Source of the DNA: Streptomyces sp. NBC_00691
GTDB taxonomy: Bacteria > Actinomycetota > Actinomycetes > Streptomycetales > Streptomycetaceae
Length of the DNA: 64,000 nt
Direction: 5' to 3'
Assembly (NCBI RefSeq): GCF_036226665.1
Contig: NZ_CP109007.1
Span: 2,148,501 to 2,212,500, forward strand
The position numbers and the translations under genes were made by a program. This document shows, in pieces, positions 44,394-53,336 of the stretch (position 1 is its first letter; every line of letters begins with the position of its first letter). The notes beneath the pieces are model-generated. The model worked only from the letters and a program-made list of their open reading frames with translations, was not told the DNA's origin and did not search any database.

Positions 44394-44734
44394 CAGCGTG
44401 CTCCGTCCGCAATCGTCTCGTGGTGGCGGATGACCTCCGCGATGATGAAGTTCAGCAGTTTCTCCGCGAAGGCCGGGTCCAGTTTCGCGCTCCCGGCGAG
44501 TTCCCGCAGCCGGGCGATCTGGCGGGCCTCGCGGGCCGCGTCGGCGGGCGGGAGCTGGTGCTCGGCCTTGAGGACGCCGACCTGCTGGGTGCACTTGAAG
44601 CGCTCGGCGAGCATGTGCACGACCGCCGCGTCGATGTTGTCGATGCTTTCGCGCAGTCGGGTCAGCTCGGCCCGTACGGCCTCGTCGACCTGGGCGGGGG
44701 CGTCGGCCGGCTGGGCCTCGGTGGAGTCACTCAT
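44393..44734 (-). CDS. Chorismate mutase (AroQ type)
   Basis: 113 residues. A disordered start precedes the all-helical AroQ fold: ELTRLRESIDNIDAAVVHML, ERFKCTQQVGVLKAEHQLPP (with the Arg/Lys substrate contacts) and ARQIARLRELA, then FAEKLLNFIIAEVIRHHETI. It rearranges chorismate to prephenate for phenylalanine and tyrosine synthesis. No regulatory or dehydratase domain is fused. It shares an operon with L-asparaginase by a TGATG overlap. Confidence 0.92.
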   Translation of the reverse strand: MSDSTEAQPADAPAQVDEAVRAELTRLRESIDNIDAAVVHMLAERFKCTQQVGVLKAEHQLPPADAAREARQIARLRELAGSAKLDPAFAEKLLNFIIAEVIRHHETIADGAR

Positions 44735-44745
44735 GATCTGCGAGC

Positions 44746-45633
44746 TTAGACGGATCTCGGGAGGATCGTGGGCGGGTGTTCGGGATCCGGAACGGTGTTG
44801 CTCCAGCCGCCGTGGACCGACCGTCCCTGCTGCTCGCGGAAGCGGATGGGGGCGGTGCCGACCCGGCGGGTGAAGAGCCGGGAGAAGTAGGCCGGGTCGT
44901 CGTAGCCGACGCGGCGGGCGACGGCGGCGACGGGCAGCTCGGTGGCGGCGAGGAGTTCCTTGGCGCGGCCGAGGCGCACGGTGAGCAGGTAGTCCTTGGG
45001 GCTGCAGCCGGCGGCCCGGCGGACGGCCGTTCGCAGCTCGGCGGCGGTCATGCCGTGCCGGGCGGCGTGTTCGGCGACGGAGAGCGGCTGGAAGGCGTCG
45101 CGGGCGAGGGCGGCGAGGACGGGGTCGCCGTCGGCGTTGGTGTCGGCGCGGGCCCGGCGGAGCGCGACGAGGAGTTCGTGGACGGCGGCGCCGGTCTCGA
45201 CCTCCAGGAGGGGGTTGCCGGCGCGGGCGGCGCGGGCGATCCGGCCGATGGCCGCGCGGGCGGGCGCGGCGTCGGCGAGGGGGACGACCGGCCGGTCGGG
45301 TTCGATGTAGCCGAGTTCGGTGTAGGTGGCGGTGGCGGGCCCGGAGAAGTCGACGAAGGCCTCGTCCCAGCCGGTGCCGGGGTCGGCGCCGTAGTGGTGG
45401 GGGGTGCCGGGCGTCAGCCAGAGGAGGGCGGGCGCGGTGACGGTGGTGCGGCGCCCGTCGGAGCCCCGGTACCAGCCGCTGCCGGCGGAGACGACGACGG
45501 CCACGTGGTGGTCGAGGGTGCGGGGCCCGACGGTGGGCAGGGTGCCGTGCTGGAGTCCGACGCCGAGGCAGACGAGGCCGAGGCGGTGGTGGACGGGGCT
45601 GGGCGTGAAGTAGCGCATCCAGGTGTGGTACAT
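44746..45633 (-). CDS. AraC-family transcriptional regulator
   Basis: 295 residues. The N-terminal cupin-like sensor domain (about 1-160; LWLTPGTPHHYGADPGTGWD) is typical of sugar-responsive regulators of the AraC/XylS type. Two helix-turn-helices fill the C-terminus (about 195-285): LSVAEHAARHGMTAAELRTA and LPVAAVARRVGYDDPAYFSR, then LFTRRVGTAPIRFRE. It is divergent from a GH35 beta-galactosidase gene 118 bases away, so it probably controls that gene in response to a galactoside. An ATG 15 bases downstream is a possible alternative start. Confidence 0.9.
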   Translation of the reverse strand: MYHTWMRYFTPSPVHHRLGLVCLGVGLQHGTLPTVGPRTLDHHVAVVVSAGSGWYRGSDGRRTTVTAPALLWLTPGTPHHYGADPGTGWDEAFVDFSGPATATYTELGYIEPDRPVVPLADAAPARAAIGRIARAARAGNPLLEVETGAAVHELLVALRRARADTNADGDPVLAALARDAFQPLSVAEHAARHGMTAAELRTAVRRAAGCSPKDYLLTVRLGRAKELLAATELPVAAVARRVGYDDPAYFSRLFTRRVGTAPIRFREQQGRSVHGGWSNTVPDPEHPPTILPRSV

Positions 45634-45689
45634 GCGGTGGTGCCCCTCCCCAGGCCCCTCCGGCGGATCGGGGCCGGGCGGGCTCTAAC

Positions 45690-45715
45690 GTCCAAACTGC
45701 GACGATCTTTGTCCA
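45690..45715 (+). promoter_or_regulatory. Direct repeat fitting an AraC-type operator
   Basis: GTCCA occurs at 45690-45694 and again at 45711-45715, exactly 21 bases (two helical turns) apart, in the gap between the AraC gene and the GH35 gene. The second copy is part of a perfect palindrome GTCCATGGAC (45711-45720). Spacing of 21 bases is the rule for half-sites of AraC-type regulators. Short repeats can arise by chance, so this is only suggestive. Confidence 0.35.
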
Positions 45716-45751
45716 TGGACCGGTTCGCCGCCAGAGGGCGAGGGTGAGGCC

Positions 45752-47512
45752 ATGAGCACGTTCGCTGTGGGTGACGAGGACTTTCTCCTCGACGGTCGGC
45801 CGGTACGCCTCCTGTCGGGGGCGCTGCACTACTTCCGGGTGCACGAGGAGCAGTGGGAGCACCGGCTCGGGATGCTGCGTGCGATGGGCCTCGACTGCGT
45901 CGAGACGTACGTCCCCTGGAACCTGCACGAGCCGGAGCCGGGGCGGTACGCCGACCCGGACGCCCTCGGCCGGTTCCTGGACGCGGTGGCGCGGGCCGGG
46001 ATGCGGGCGATCGTGCGCCCGGGGCCGTACATCTGCGCCGAGTGGGAGAACGGCGGTCTGCCGCACTGGCTGACGGGCCCGCTGGGGCGGCGGGTGCGCA
46101 CGCTGGACCCGGGGTTCCTGGTCCCGGTGGAGGACTGGTTCCGGCGGCTGCTTCCGCAGGTGGTGGAGCGGCAGATCGACCGGGGCGGGCCGGTGGTCCT
46201 GGTGCAGGTGGAGAACGAGTACGGCAGCTACGGCAGTGACCGGGGCTATCTGGAATGGGTGGCGGAGCTGTTGCGCGGCTGCGGGGTGAGTGTCCCGCTG
46301 TTCACCTCGGACGGTCCCGAGGACCACATGCTGACGGGCGGCTCGGTGCCGGGAGTGCTCGCGACGGCGAACTTCGGCTCGGGGGCGCGGGAGGGTTTCG
46401 CGACGCTGCGGCGCCACCAGCCGTCGGGGCCGTTGATGTGCATGGAGTTCTGGTGCGGCTGGTTCGACCACTGGGGCACGGAGCACGCGGTGCGGGACGC
46501 GGGGGACGCGGCGGAGGCGCTGCGGGAGATCCTGGAGTGCGGGGCCTCGGTCAACGTCTACATGGCGCACGGGGGCTCGAACTTCGGCGGCTGGGCCGGT
46601 GCGAACCGGTCCGGTGACCTGCACGACGGGCCGCTGCGGTCGACGGTGACCTCGTACGACTACGACGCGCCGGTGGACGAGGCGGGGCGGCCGACGGAGA
46701 AGTTCTGGCGTTTCCGCGAGGTGCTCGCGGCGTACGCGGACGGGCCGCTGCCTGAGGTTCCGGATCCCCCGGCCCGGCTCGCGGGCCCGGTGTCCGGCAT
46801 CCTCGACGGGTGGGCTCCGCTGGAGACGGTCCTGGAGGTGCTCGGCGACGAGGAGGCGGTGACGCCGGTGCCGCCGACCTTCGAACAGCTCGGTGTGGAC
46901 CGGGGCCTGGTGCGCCACCGGGTGGCGGTGCCGGGTCCGCGGCAGCCGTACCCGCTGGGGGTGACGGGGCTGCGGGACCGGGCGGTGGTGTACGTCGACG
47001 GGGTTCCGGCGGGGGTGCTCGACACCGCGGACGGCGAGAACGTGACCCTGCCCGGGCCGGTGGCGGGTCCGGCGGTCGTCGACCTGTGGGTGGAGTCGCT
47101 GGGCCGGGTCAACTACGGGCCGCGGCTCGCGGAGCCGAAGGGGATCAGCGGGGGCGTACGGCACGAGCGTCAGTATCTGCACGGCTTCCGGTCCCGGGCG
47201 CTGCGCCTCGACGCCTTCGAGGCGGCGGCCGTGGACAAGGTGCGCTTCGCGCCGGCGGCGGACCGGGGAGGGCCGGGGCTCCACCGGGGGACGCTGGAGG
47301 TGACCGGGGCGGGGGACGCGTGGCTGCGGCTGCCGGGCGGGACCCGGGGCTACGTGTGGGTGAACGGTTTCTGCCTGGGCCGGTACTGGTCGGCCGGTCC
47401 GCAGGAGTCGCTGTTCGTGCCGGGCCCGGTGCTGCGGGAGGGCGCGAACGAGGTGTGGGTGCTGGAGCTGGAGGGGGCCGGGGTGCCGGGCGTCGAGCTC
47501 GGCGTCCTCTGA
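45752..47512 (+). CDS. Beta-galactosidase, glycoside hydrolase family 35
   Basis: 586 residues. Catalytic TIM barrel (about 10-330): LLSGALHYFRVHEEQWEHRL, VETYVPWNLHEPEPG, AIVRPGPYICAEWENGGLP, the proton donor Glu in QVENEYGSYG and the nucleophile Glu in CMEFWCGWFDHWG, then MAHGGSNFGGW. The remainder (about 350-586) contains jelly-roll beta domains ending in WVNGFCLGRYWSAGPQESLF. No signal peptide, so it would act on imported galactosides. Likely controlled by the divergent AraC gene. GGGTGAGG precedes the ATG. Confidence 0.94.
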   Translation: MSTFAVGDEDFLLDGRPVRLLSGALHYFRVHEEQWEHRLGMLRAMGLDCVETYVPWNLHEPEPGRYADPDALGRFLDAVARAGMRAIVRPGPYICAEWENGGLPHWLTGPLGRRVRTLDPGFLVPVEDWFRRLLPQVVERQIDRGGPVVLVQVENEYGSYGSDRGYLEWVAELLRGCGVSVPLFTSDGPEDHMLTGGSVPGVLATANFGSGAREGFATLRRHQPSGPLMCMEFWCGWFDHWGTEHAVRDAGDAAEALREILECGASVNVYMAHGGSNFGGWAGANRSGDLHDGPLRSTVTSYDYDAPVDEAGRPTEKFWRFREVLAAYADGPLPEVPDPPARLAGPVSGILDGWAPLETVLEVLGDEEAVTPVPPTFEQLGVDRGLVRHRVAVPGPRQPYPLGVTGLRDRAVVYVDGVPAGVLDTADGENVTLPGPVAGPAVVDLWVESLGRVNYGPRLAEPKGISGGVRHERQYLHGFRSRALRLDAFEAAAVDKVRFAPAADRGGPGLHRGTLEVTGAGDAWLRLPGGTRGYVWVNGFCLGRYWSAGPQESLFVPGPVLREGANEVWVLELEGAGVPGVELGVL

Positions 47513-47620
47513 GTCCCGCGGAGAGGAGTCGGCGGCCGCTGGGTCCCCCGGAGAACGCGGCACCCGCCGGGTCCCGCGGAGAGAATGCGGCGGCCCTTGA
47601 ACCCCGCGGAGAGAGCGGGC
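47513..47620 (+). repeat. Four imperfect ~29-bp tandem repeats
   Basis: Units beginning GTCCCGCGGAGA at 47513, 47543 (GTCCCCCGGAGA), 47571 and ACCCCGCGGAGA at 47601, spaced 28-30 bases, immediately after the GH35 stop codon. They fill the gap up to the terminator. No function is apparent; they are in the 3' untranslated region. Confidence 0.7.
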
Positions 47621-47627
47621 ACACGAC

Positions 47628-47660
47628 GGTGCCCCGGAGCCGAGGCCGCTCCGGGGCACC
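47628..47660. terminator. Bidirectional terminator between GH35 and trypsin genes
   Basis: A perfect 13-bp stem (47628-47640 pairing with 47648-47660), core GTGCCCCGGAGC, with a 7-base loop, between convergent genes. Confidence 0.88.
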
Positions 47661-47675
47661 TGGTCGTACGGTCCG

Positions 47676-48527
<852 letters not shown>

Positions 48528-48613
48528 TTATGGACAACTCTCAACTGCCGCCACAAGGAAGCCTTTTCGGCCACGCCGCACCGGACCGTAAAATACGCCG
48601 GAGGGGGTCCTGT

Positions 48614-49498
48614 ATGCCGAACCGTCAGGAGGGCGACCGCGTCGCCCACGGCTTTCCGCACCGCACCGCCGTCGGGGCCTCGCTCACGGCGCTCTACCAG
48701 CGCCTCTCCCCCGACGGCGTCCACCGCTACCCGACGAGCGTCGCGCCCGCCGACGTCGCCCTCGGGGACGACGAGGACCTGCACCTCGGCACCCAGCGGG
48801 TGGCCGGCGCCCTGGTCCGGCACCTGCGGCTGCCCGAGGCGCGCCTGGTGGTGAGTTTCCGCCGGATGGAGCACGCGGCGGCCGTGGAACTCGCCGCGGG
48901 CCCCGAGTACTTCGTGGAGCTCAACGAACGCTTCCGGACCCGCCGCCGGGACATCGGCGCGGCCCTCGCCCACGAGATCACCCACGTCCTGCTGCACCGC
49001 CTCGGCCTCGGGTTCCCCGGGACCGCGGAGAACGAGATCCTCACCGACGTGGTCACCACGTACCTGGGCGCGGGGTGGCTGCTGCTCGACGCCTACCGCC
49101 GGGACGGCGTGGAGAGCCAGAAGCTCGGCTATCTGACACCGGAGGAGTTCGGCTACGTCCTCGCCAAGCGGGCCGAGGTGTTCGGCGAGGACCCGTCACC
49201 GTGGTTCACCAGCGCGGTGGCGTACGAGGCCTGGGTGCGCGGCCGGGCCGAGGCCGACCGGGAGCGGGCGGCGCCGCCGCTCGCCGGGGCGGGCTGGGCC
49301 GAGCGCCGGCGGTACGGCTGGGAGCGGCGCCGGGGCCGGGCCGGCGAGGGCGCCCCGTACGCCTTCCAGGGCGGGGCGCCGGCGACCGGGGTCGCGTTCC
49401 TCTGCCCGGTCTGCCGGCAGCGCCTGAGGATCCCGGCGGGCCGGGCGCTGAAGGCCCGGTGCGGGGTATGCCGGACGGTGCTGGAGTGCGCGGGTTAG
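48614..49498 (+). CDS. Zinc metalloprotein with HExxH site and C-terminal zinc ribbon
   Basis: 294 residues. LAHEITHVLLHRLGL holds an HExxH motif near residue 122, with AENEILTDVVTTYLG about 20 residues later offering the third ligand; this is the layout of a gluzincin-like peptidase of unknown target. The C-terminus (about 255-294) has CPVC...CGVC, a four-cysteine zinc ribbon that could bind nucleic acid or protein. No signal peptide. GGAGGGGG lies upstream of the ATG at 48614. Divergent from the trypsin gene. Confidence 0.78.
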   Translation: MPNRQEGDRVAHGFPHRTAVGASLTALYQRLSPDGVHRYPTSVAPADVALGDDEDLHLGTQRVAGALVRHLRLPEARLVVSFRRMEHAAAVELAAGPEYFVELNERFRTRRRDIGAALAHEITHVLLHRLGLGFPGTAENEILTDVVTTYLGAGWLLLDAYRRDGVESQKLGYLTPEEFGYVLAKRAEVFGEDPSPWFTSAVAYEAWVRGRAEADRERAAPPLAGAGWAERRRYGWERRRGRAGEGAPYAFQGGAPATGVAFLCPVCRQRLRIPAGRALKARCGVCRTVLECAG

Positions 49499-49508
49499 CT
49501 AGGGCCCG

Positions 49509-50024
49509 TCAGACGGGGCCTGGGGTCCGAAGGGGCCTGGGGTCCGAAGGGGCCTGGGGTTCCGAAGGGGCCTGGGCCAGGCTCTTGTGGAGGTGGACGT
49601 CCTCGGCGCCGCCGGGGATGCCGAGCGCCCGGCCGGTCTCGACGTAGCCGTGGCGCCGGTAGAAGTCCGGGGCCTGGAAGGTGAACGACGAGACGTTGGC
49701 GCGGTCGCAGCCACGCCGCCGCGCCTCGTCCTCGGCGGCGCGCAGGAGCCGGCTCCCCCAGCCGTCCTGCCGGCTGTCCTCACGGACCCACAGCAGGTCG
49801 ATGGCGAAGAGGCCGCTCCAGGTCGAGCCGGTGAGTCCGCCGATCAGCTCGCCGTCCTCGTCGACCGCCTTCACGGACAGCTCGCCCCGGTCCTCGGGGG
49901 TGGTGTTCGTCGCCGCGGAGTTGAAGGCCTCGAGCCCCTGCTCCAGGGCCTCGGCGAGGGCGGTGTCCCCGTGGCCGACGCTGAGCGTCGGGCCGTTCTG
50001 AGGGTGATCCTGATGGCGCGTCAT
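49509..50024 (-). CDS. GNAT acetyltransferase with repeat-coded C-terminus
   Basis: 171 residues. GNAT fold: LLWVREDSRQDGWGSRLLRA contains the acetyl-CoA pyrophosphate loop (Q/R-x-x-G-x-G/A equivalent QDGWGS), followed by AEDEARRRGCDRANVSSFTF and PDFYRRHGYVETGR. The acceptor substrate is not evident. The last 20 or so residues (QAPSEPQAPSDPRPLRTPGP) are translated from four 17-18 bp tandem repeats (49515-49578), so the natural C-terminus may be HLHKSLA and the tail a later addition. The start at 50024 is preferred over one six codons upstream by position. Confidence 0.83.
   Translation of the reverse strand: MTRHQDHPQNGPTLSVGHGDTALAEALEQGLEAFNSAATNTTPEDRGELSVKAVDEDGELIGGLTGSTWSGLFAIDLLWVREDSRQDGWGSRLLRAAEDEARRRGCDRANVSSFTFQAPDFYRRHGYVETGRALGIPGGAEDVHLHKSLAQAPSEPQAPSDPRPLRTPGPV
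49515..49578. repeat. 17-bp tandem repeat inside the GNAT gene end
   Basis: Units GGGGCCTGGGGTCCGAA at 49515 and 49532, a third with one extra T at 49549 (18 bases), and a partial fourth at 49567. Copy-number changes would shift the reading frame at the 3' end of the acetyltransferase gene (17 is not a multiple of 3). Confidence 0.9.
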
Positions 50025-50184
50025 GCGGTCCGATTCTGGCACAGGCGTACGAGCGGGTCACGGCACCGGGAACGGGTGGGGAGCAGGGCCGGGCATGGCC
50101 CGGGAAGGGGGGCGAGGACCGGGGCGGCGCGCGGGGGTGGGAATCGATTTGCGCCAGGACCGGACGGCGGGTCAGGGTCGGCGC

Positions 50185-51732
50185 ATGAGCACGCTGTTCG
50201 ACGCCATCCGTGACGGGGACGAGGACAGGGCCGTACAGGCCCTGCGGGACGGGGCCGACCCCGAGGGCCGGGAGGACGGGGAGACTCCGCTGTACCGGGC
50301 GGCGGTCGGCAACGCGGCCGGAATCGTACGGGTGTTGCTGGCCGCCGGGGCGGATCCCGGCCGGGGCAGCGGCGAGGGGGGCGACGATCTGCCCCTGTGC
50401 GGGGCGGCCGTCGGCGGGCACGCCGAGGTGGTGCGGGCCCTGCTCGCGGCGGGCGCCGCGCCCGACCAGGAGGAGGCGTACGGCTTCACGGCCCTCGCCT
50501 GGGCCCTGCGGCTGGGCCACACCGCCACGGCGCGGCTGCTGCTCGAACACGGCGCCGATCCCGACCGGCGCGGACCCGACGGGATCCTGCCGCTGGTGGC
50601 CGCCGCCCGGCGCGGGTCCACCGGCTGCGTACGGGCGCTGCTCGACCACGGGGCGGACTCCCGGGAGGCCGCGCTGCGGGAGGCCCGGCGCTGGATCGGC
50701 GTCGACATGGCGGCCGAGCTGCGGCGCGGGCTCGTCGCGGGGAACGAGGGCGGCCAGACGTACGAGGCGGTGGTCCGCCGGGTCCGCGAGGACGGCGGGG
50801 TGACGGTGGTCGTCGAGCTGCTGCGGGAGGACGGCGCGCCCGGCCGCGGCGACGACCGGCAGACCGGGCACGCGGCGATCGCCACGCTCGTCGAGGCGGC
50901 GCTCGGCCTGCACACCCCGCACGAGGAGCTGGCGGCGCGGGCGCTGCGCTGCGGCGATCCGGAGCTCGACGACTGGACGACGGCGGTGACCGAACTCGCC
51001 GGCCGGGCGGACGAGGAGACCTTCGTGGCGGCGGCCGCGTGGTGCGCGTACCGCGATCCGCTGCGCCGGGCGCTGGGTGCGCGGGTGCTCGGCGCCCTGC
51101 CGGGCTTCGCGCCGAGCGCGGTCCCGGTGCTGCGCCGGCTCGCGGCGGAGGTGACGGCGCCGGAGCCGCCACGGGGGCCCGGAGCCGCGGGGCGCCGCCT
51201 GGTCCCGGCCGCCCGGGAGCCGGGTCCCGGACCGGTGCCGGCGCGGGAGCCGGTCCTGTCGGTGGTGTCGGCGCTCGGGGAGTGCGGGTCACCGGCCGCC
51301 GTGCCCGAACTCCTCGCCGCGGCCGGGCATCCCGACGCGGCCGTGCGGCGGGCGGTGGCGGGTGCCCTCGCCGGGATCGTCCCGGCCGGGCACCGGGAGG
51401 CGCTCGGGGTGCTGCTCGCGCTCAGCCGGGACGGGGACGCGCGGGTGCGGGACTGGGCGACGCTCGCGCTCGCCGAGCTGCCCGACGACACCCCTCTGGT
51501 GCGGGAGGGGCTCGCCGAGCGGCTCGGCGACACCGATCCGGAGACGGCGGCGGAGGCGGCGCGGGGACTGGCGATCCGTCAGGATCCGCGCGCCGTGGAC
51601 GCGCTGGCCTCCGCCCTTGCGGACGGCGACCCGGAGGGCGCGGCGCGGGAGACGGCGCTCGCCGCCCTGGAGTACGTCCACGATCCCCGGGTCAGGACCC
51701 GTCTGGAGTGGACGTCCCCGCGCCGTGCCTGA
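50185..51732 (+). CDS. Ankyrin-repeat protein with HEAT-like C-terminus
   Basis: 515 residues. Residues about 1-165 contain four to five ankyrin repeats (LFDAIRDGDEDRAVQALRDG, GETPLYRAAVGNAAGIVRVL, LCGAAVGGHAEVVRALLAAG, ALAWALRLGHTATARLLLEH, LPLVAAARRGSTGCVRALLD). The middle is helical. Residues about 370-510 form HEAT-like repeats (VVSALGECGSPAAVPELLAA, HPDAAVRRAVAGALAGIVPA, VRDWATLALAELPDDTPLVR). Both repeat types bind proteins; this looks like a cytosolic scaffold. The partner is unknown. The ATG at 50185 is chosen because the ankyrin array begins there. Confidence 0.83.
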   Translation: MSTLFDAIRDGDEDRAVQALRDGADPEGREDGETPLYRAAVGNAAGIVRVLLAAGADPGRGSGEGGDDLPLCGAAVGGHAEVVRALLAAGAAPDQEEAYGFTALAWALRLGHTATARLLLEHGADPDRRGPDGILPLVAAARRGSTGCVRALLDHGADSREAALREARRWIGVDMAAELRRGLVAGNEGGQTYEAVVRRVREDGGVTVVVELLREDGAPGRGDDRQTGHAAIATLVEAALGLHTPHEELAARALRCGDPELDDWTTAVTELAGRADEETFVAAAAWCAYRDPLRRALGARVLGALPGFAPSAVPVLRRLAAEVTAPEPPRGPGAAGRRLVPAAREPGPGPVPAREPVLSVVSALGECGSPAAVPELLAAAGHPDAAVRRAVAGALAGIVPAGHREALGVLLALSRDGDARVRDWATLALAELPDDTPLVREGLAERLGDTDPETAAEAARGLAIRQDPRAVDALASALADGDPEGAARETALAALEYVHDPRVRTRLEWTSPRRA

Positions 51733-51747
51733 CCTTTTCGGACGGGC

Positions 51748-52167
51748 TCAGCAGCCGTAGTCGACCAGGTCGAAGGACGCGTAGTGGTCGGCCGTGTAGT
51801 AGTCCTCCTGCGCCGAGTCGCCGGTGACGATCCGGCGGGCGCCGCGGGTGGAGGAGCCGGGGGTCTCGACCGTGTACTCGTGGTAGTAGCCGAGCGAGTG
51901 GGCGGGCAGGACCTGCTCGCGGTTCTGGAAGACGGAGCCGTCCTGGCTGTACGGGAAGGGGCCGCCCGCGTCGATCAGGCGCAGGGTCGTGTACGCCTGG
52001 CTGGGGAGGTCGGAGTAGCAGATGTCCCCGACGGCCGCGGTGGCCGCGACCGAGGTCACGACGGTGGCGGCCGGGGCGGCGGCGGTGGCCGGAGCGCCGA
52101 GGAGGAGGGAAGAGACGAGGGCGGCGGCAACACCGCCGGCGAGGGTGAATCGAGGGGGGATTCGCAT
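51748..52167 (-). CDS. Secreted guanyl-specific ribonuclease (RNase Sa family)
   Basis: 139 residues: a signal peptide (about 1-45, ending ATAAAPAATV) and a mature domain of about 95 residues closely resembling RNase Sa of S. aureofaciens. GPFPYSQDGSVFQNRE is nearly identical; YYHEYTV supplies the catalytic Glu, TRGARR the two active arginines, ADHYASF the catalytic His, and the two cysteines (ICYSDL and the final YGC) form the disulfide. It cleaves RNA after guanosine. No barstar-like inhibitor gene lies nearby. No clear ribosome binding site precedes the ATG; a TTG 14 codons upstream is possible. Confidence 0.92.
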   Translation of the reverse strand: MRIPPRFTLAGGVAAALVSSLLLGAPATAAAPAATVVTSVAATAAVGDICYSDLPSQAYTTLRLIDAGGPFPYSQDGSVFQNREQVLPAHSLGYYHEYTVETPGSSTRGARRIVTGDSAQEDYYTADHYASFDLVDYGC

Positions 52168-52360
52168 GGCTGCGATTTTGACGCGCGTAGATCCGGCCGG
52201 GAAGGCCAACTCCCTTCAATTCGCCGGACGTTAACTCCTTGCCCGCGAACGTGCGGATCCCGTGTACGTGGGAGTGCCCGCGGTTCTTCGGGGAACGGGG
52301 TCCGCCCGCCGCGGAGTTCACGGCCGACGGCCCTCACGAAGGGATCGGGGCGGCGGCGCC

Positions 52361-52445
52361 GTACGGCCGGGGGCTGCGTACGGCCGGGGGTGCCGTACGG
52401 CCGGGGGTGCCGTACGGCCGGGGGTGCCGTACGGCCGGGGGTGCC
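52361..52445. repeat. 17-bp tandem repeat, five units
   Basis: Five units of GTACGGCCGGGGGTGCC (52361, 52378, 52395, 52412, 52429); the first reads ...GGGGGCTGC. Each junction makes the 10-bp palindrome GCCGTACGGC. They lie in the 293-base gap between the RNase start and the SDR stop, just 15 bases past the SDR stop, so they would be in the SDR 3' untranslated region. The rest of that gap holds only the RNase upstream region. Confidence 0.92.
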
Positions 52446-52460
52446 GTACGGCACCGCCGC

Positions 52461-53336
52461 TCAGGCTCCGTACACCGGGTGCGGCGGCTCAGCCTCCGAC
52501 AGGAGGCGCCGGGCGGTCTCCCCCGCCTCCGCCGGGGTCCGCCGCGCACCCTTGTCCGCGGTCGGGCCCGGCCGCCAGCCCTCCATGACGGTGAGGCGGC
52601 CGCCCTCGGCCTCGAAGACCCTGCCGGTCACGCCGTCCGAGGCGGCCGATCCCAGCCACACCACGAGCGGCGACACGTCCTCGGGCAGGGCGTCGAGACC
52701 GTCGAAGACCTGCTCGGTCATCCGGGTCCGGGCCGCCGGGGCGATCGCGTTGACCTGGACTCCGTACCGGGCGAGTTCCGCCGCCGCGACGAGGGTGAGG
52801 CCGACGATCGCGGCCTTGGCCGCCGCGTAGTTGCCCTGACCGACGCTGCCGAGGAGTCCGGCGCCCGAGGTGGTGTGGACGACCCGCGCGACCGGTGTGC
52901 GCCCGGCCTTCGCCTCGGCCCGCCAGTACGCGCCCGCGTGCCGCAGCGGCAGAAAGTGGCCCTTGCCGTGGACCCGCATGACGGCGTCCCAGTCGTCCTC
53001 GTCGAGGTTCACGAGCATCCGGTCGCGCAGGAAGCCGGCGTTGCTGACGAGGGTGTCGAGTCGGCCGAACGTGCCGAGGGCGGTCGCGACCAGTGAGGCG
53101 GCGCCCTCGGTCGTCGCGATGTCGCCGCCGTGGGCGACGGCCTCGCCGCCGGCCGCCCGGATCTCCTCGACGACCGCGGCCGCCGGGCTGTCCGGCCCGG
53201 GGCGGCCGTCCAGGCCGACCCCGAGGTCGTTGACGACGACCCGGGCGCCCTCGGCGGCGAAGGCGAGCGCGTGCGCCCGGCCGAGTCCCCGGCCCGCTCC
53301 GGTCACGATCACCACTCGTTCGTCACACAGACCCAT
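52461..53336 (-). CDS. SDR oxidoreductase, Rv3548c-like
   Basis: 291 residues. Short-chain dehydrogenase: NAD(P) motif VTGAGRGLGRAHA (TGxxxGxG), NNAG-equivalent VSNAGFLRD and catalytic Ser/Tyr/Lys in TTSGAGLLGSVGQGNYAAAK. VVNDLGVGLDGRP is typical of the multifunctional-enzyme type-2 subgroup that acts on 3-hydroxyacyl-CoA. Its place beside a second SDR and divergent from echA20 equals Rv3548c in M. tuberculosis, whose neighbours degrade steroid rings. AAGGAG lies 8 bases before the ATG, inside the end of the preceding gene (14-base overlap). Substrate is inferred from context. Confidence 0.85.
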   Translation of the reverse strand: MGLCDERVVIVTGAGRGLGRAHALAFAAEGARVVVNDLGVGLDGRPGPDSPAAAVVEEIRAAGGEAVAHGGDIATTEGAASLVATALGTFGRLDTLVSNAGFLRDRMLVNLDEDDWDAVMRVHGKGHFLPLRHAGAYWRAEAKAGRTPVARVVHTTSGAGLLGSVGQGNYAAAKAAIVGLTLVAAAELARYGVQVNAIAPAARTRMTEQVFDGLDALPEDVSPLVVWLGSAASDGVTGRVFEAEGGRLTVMEGWRPGPTADKGARRTPAEAGETARRLLSEAEPPHPVYGA

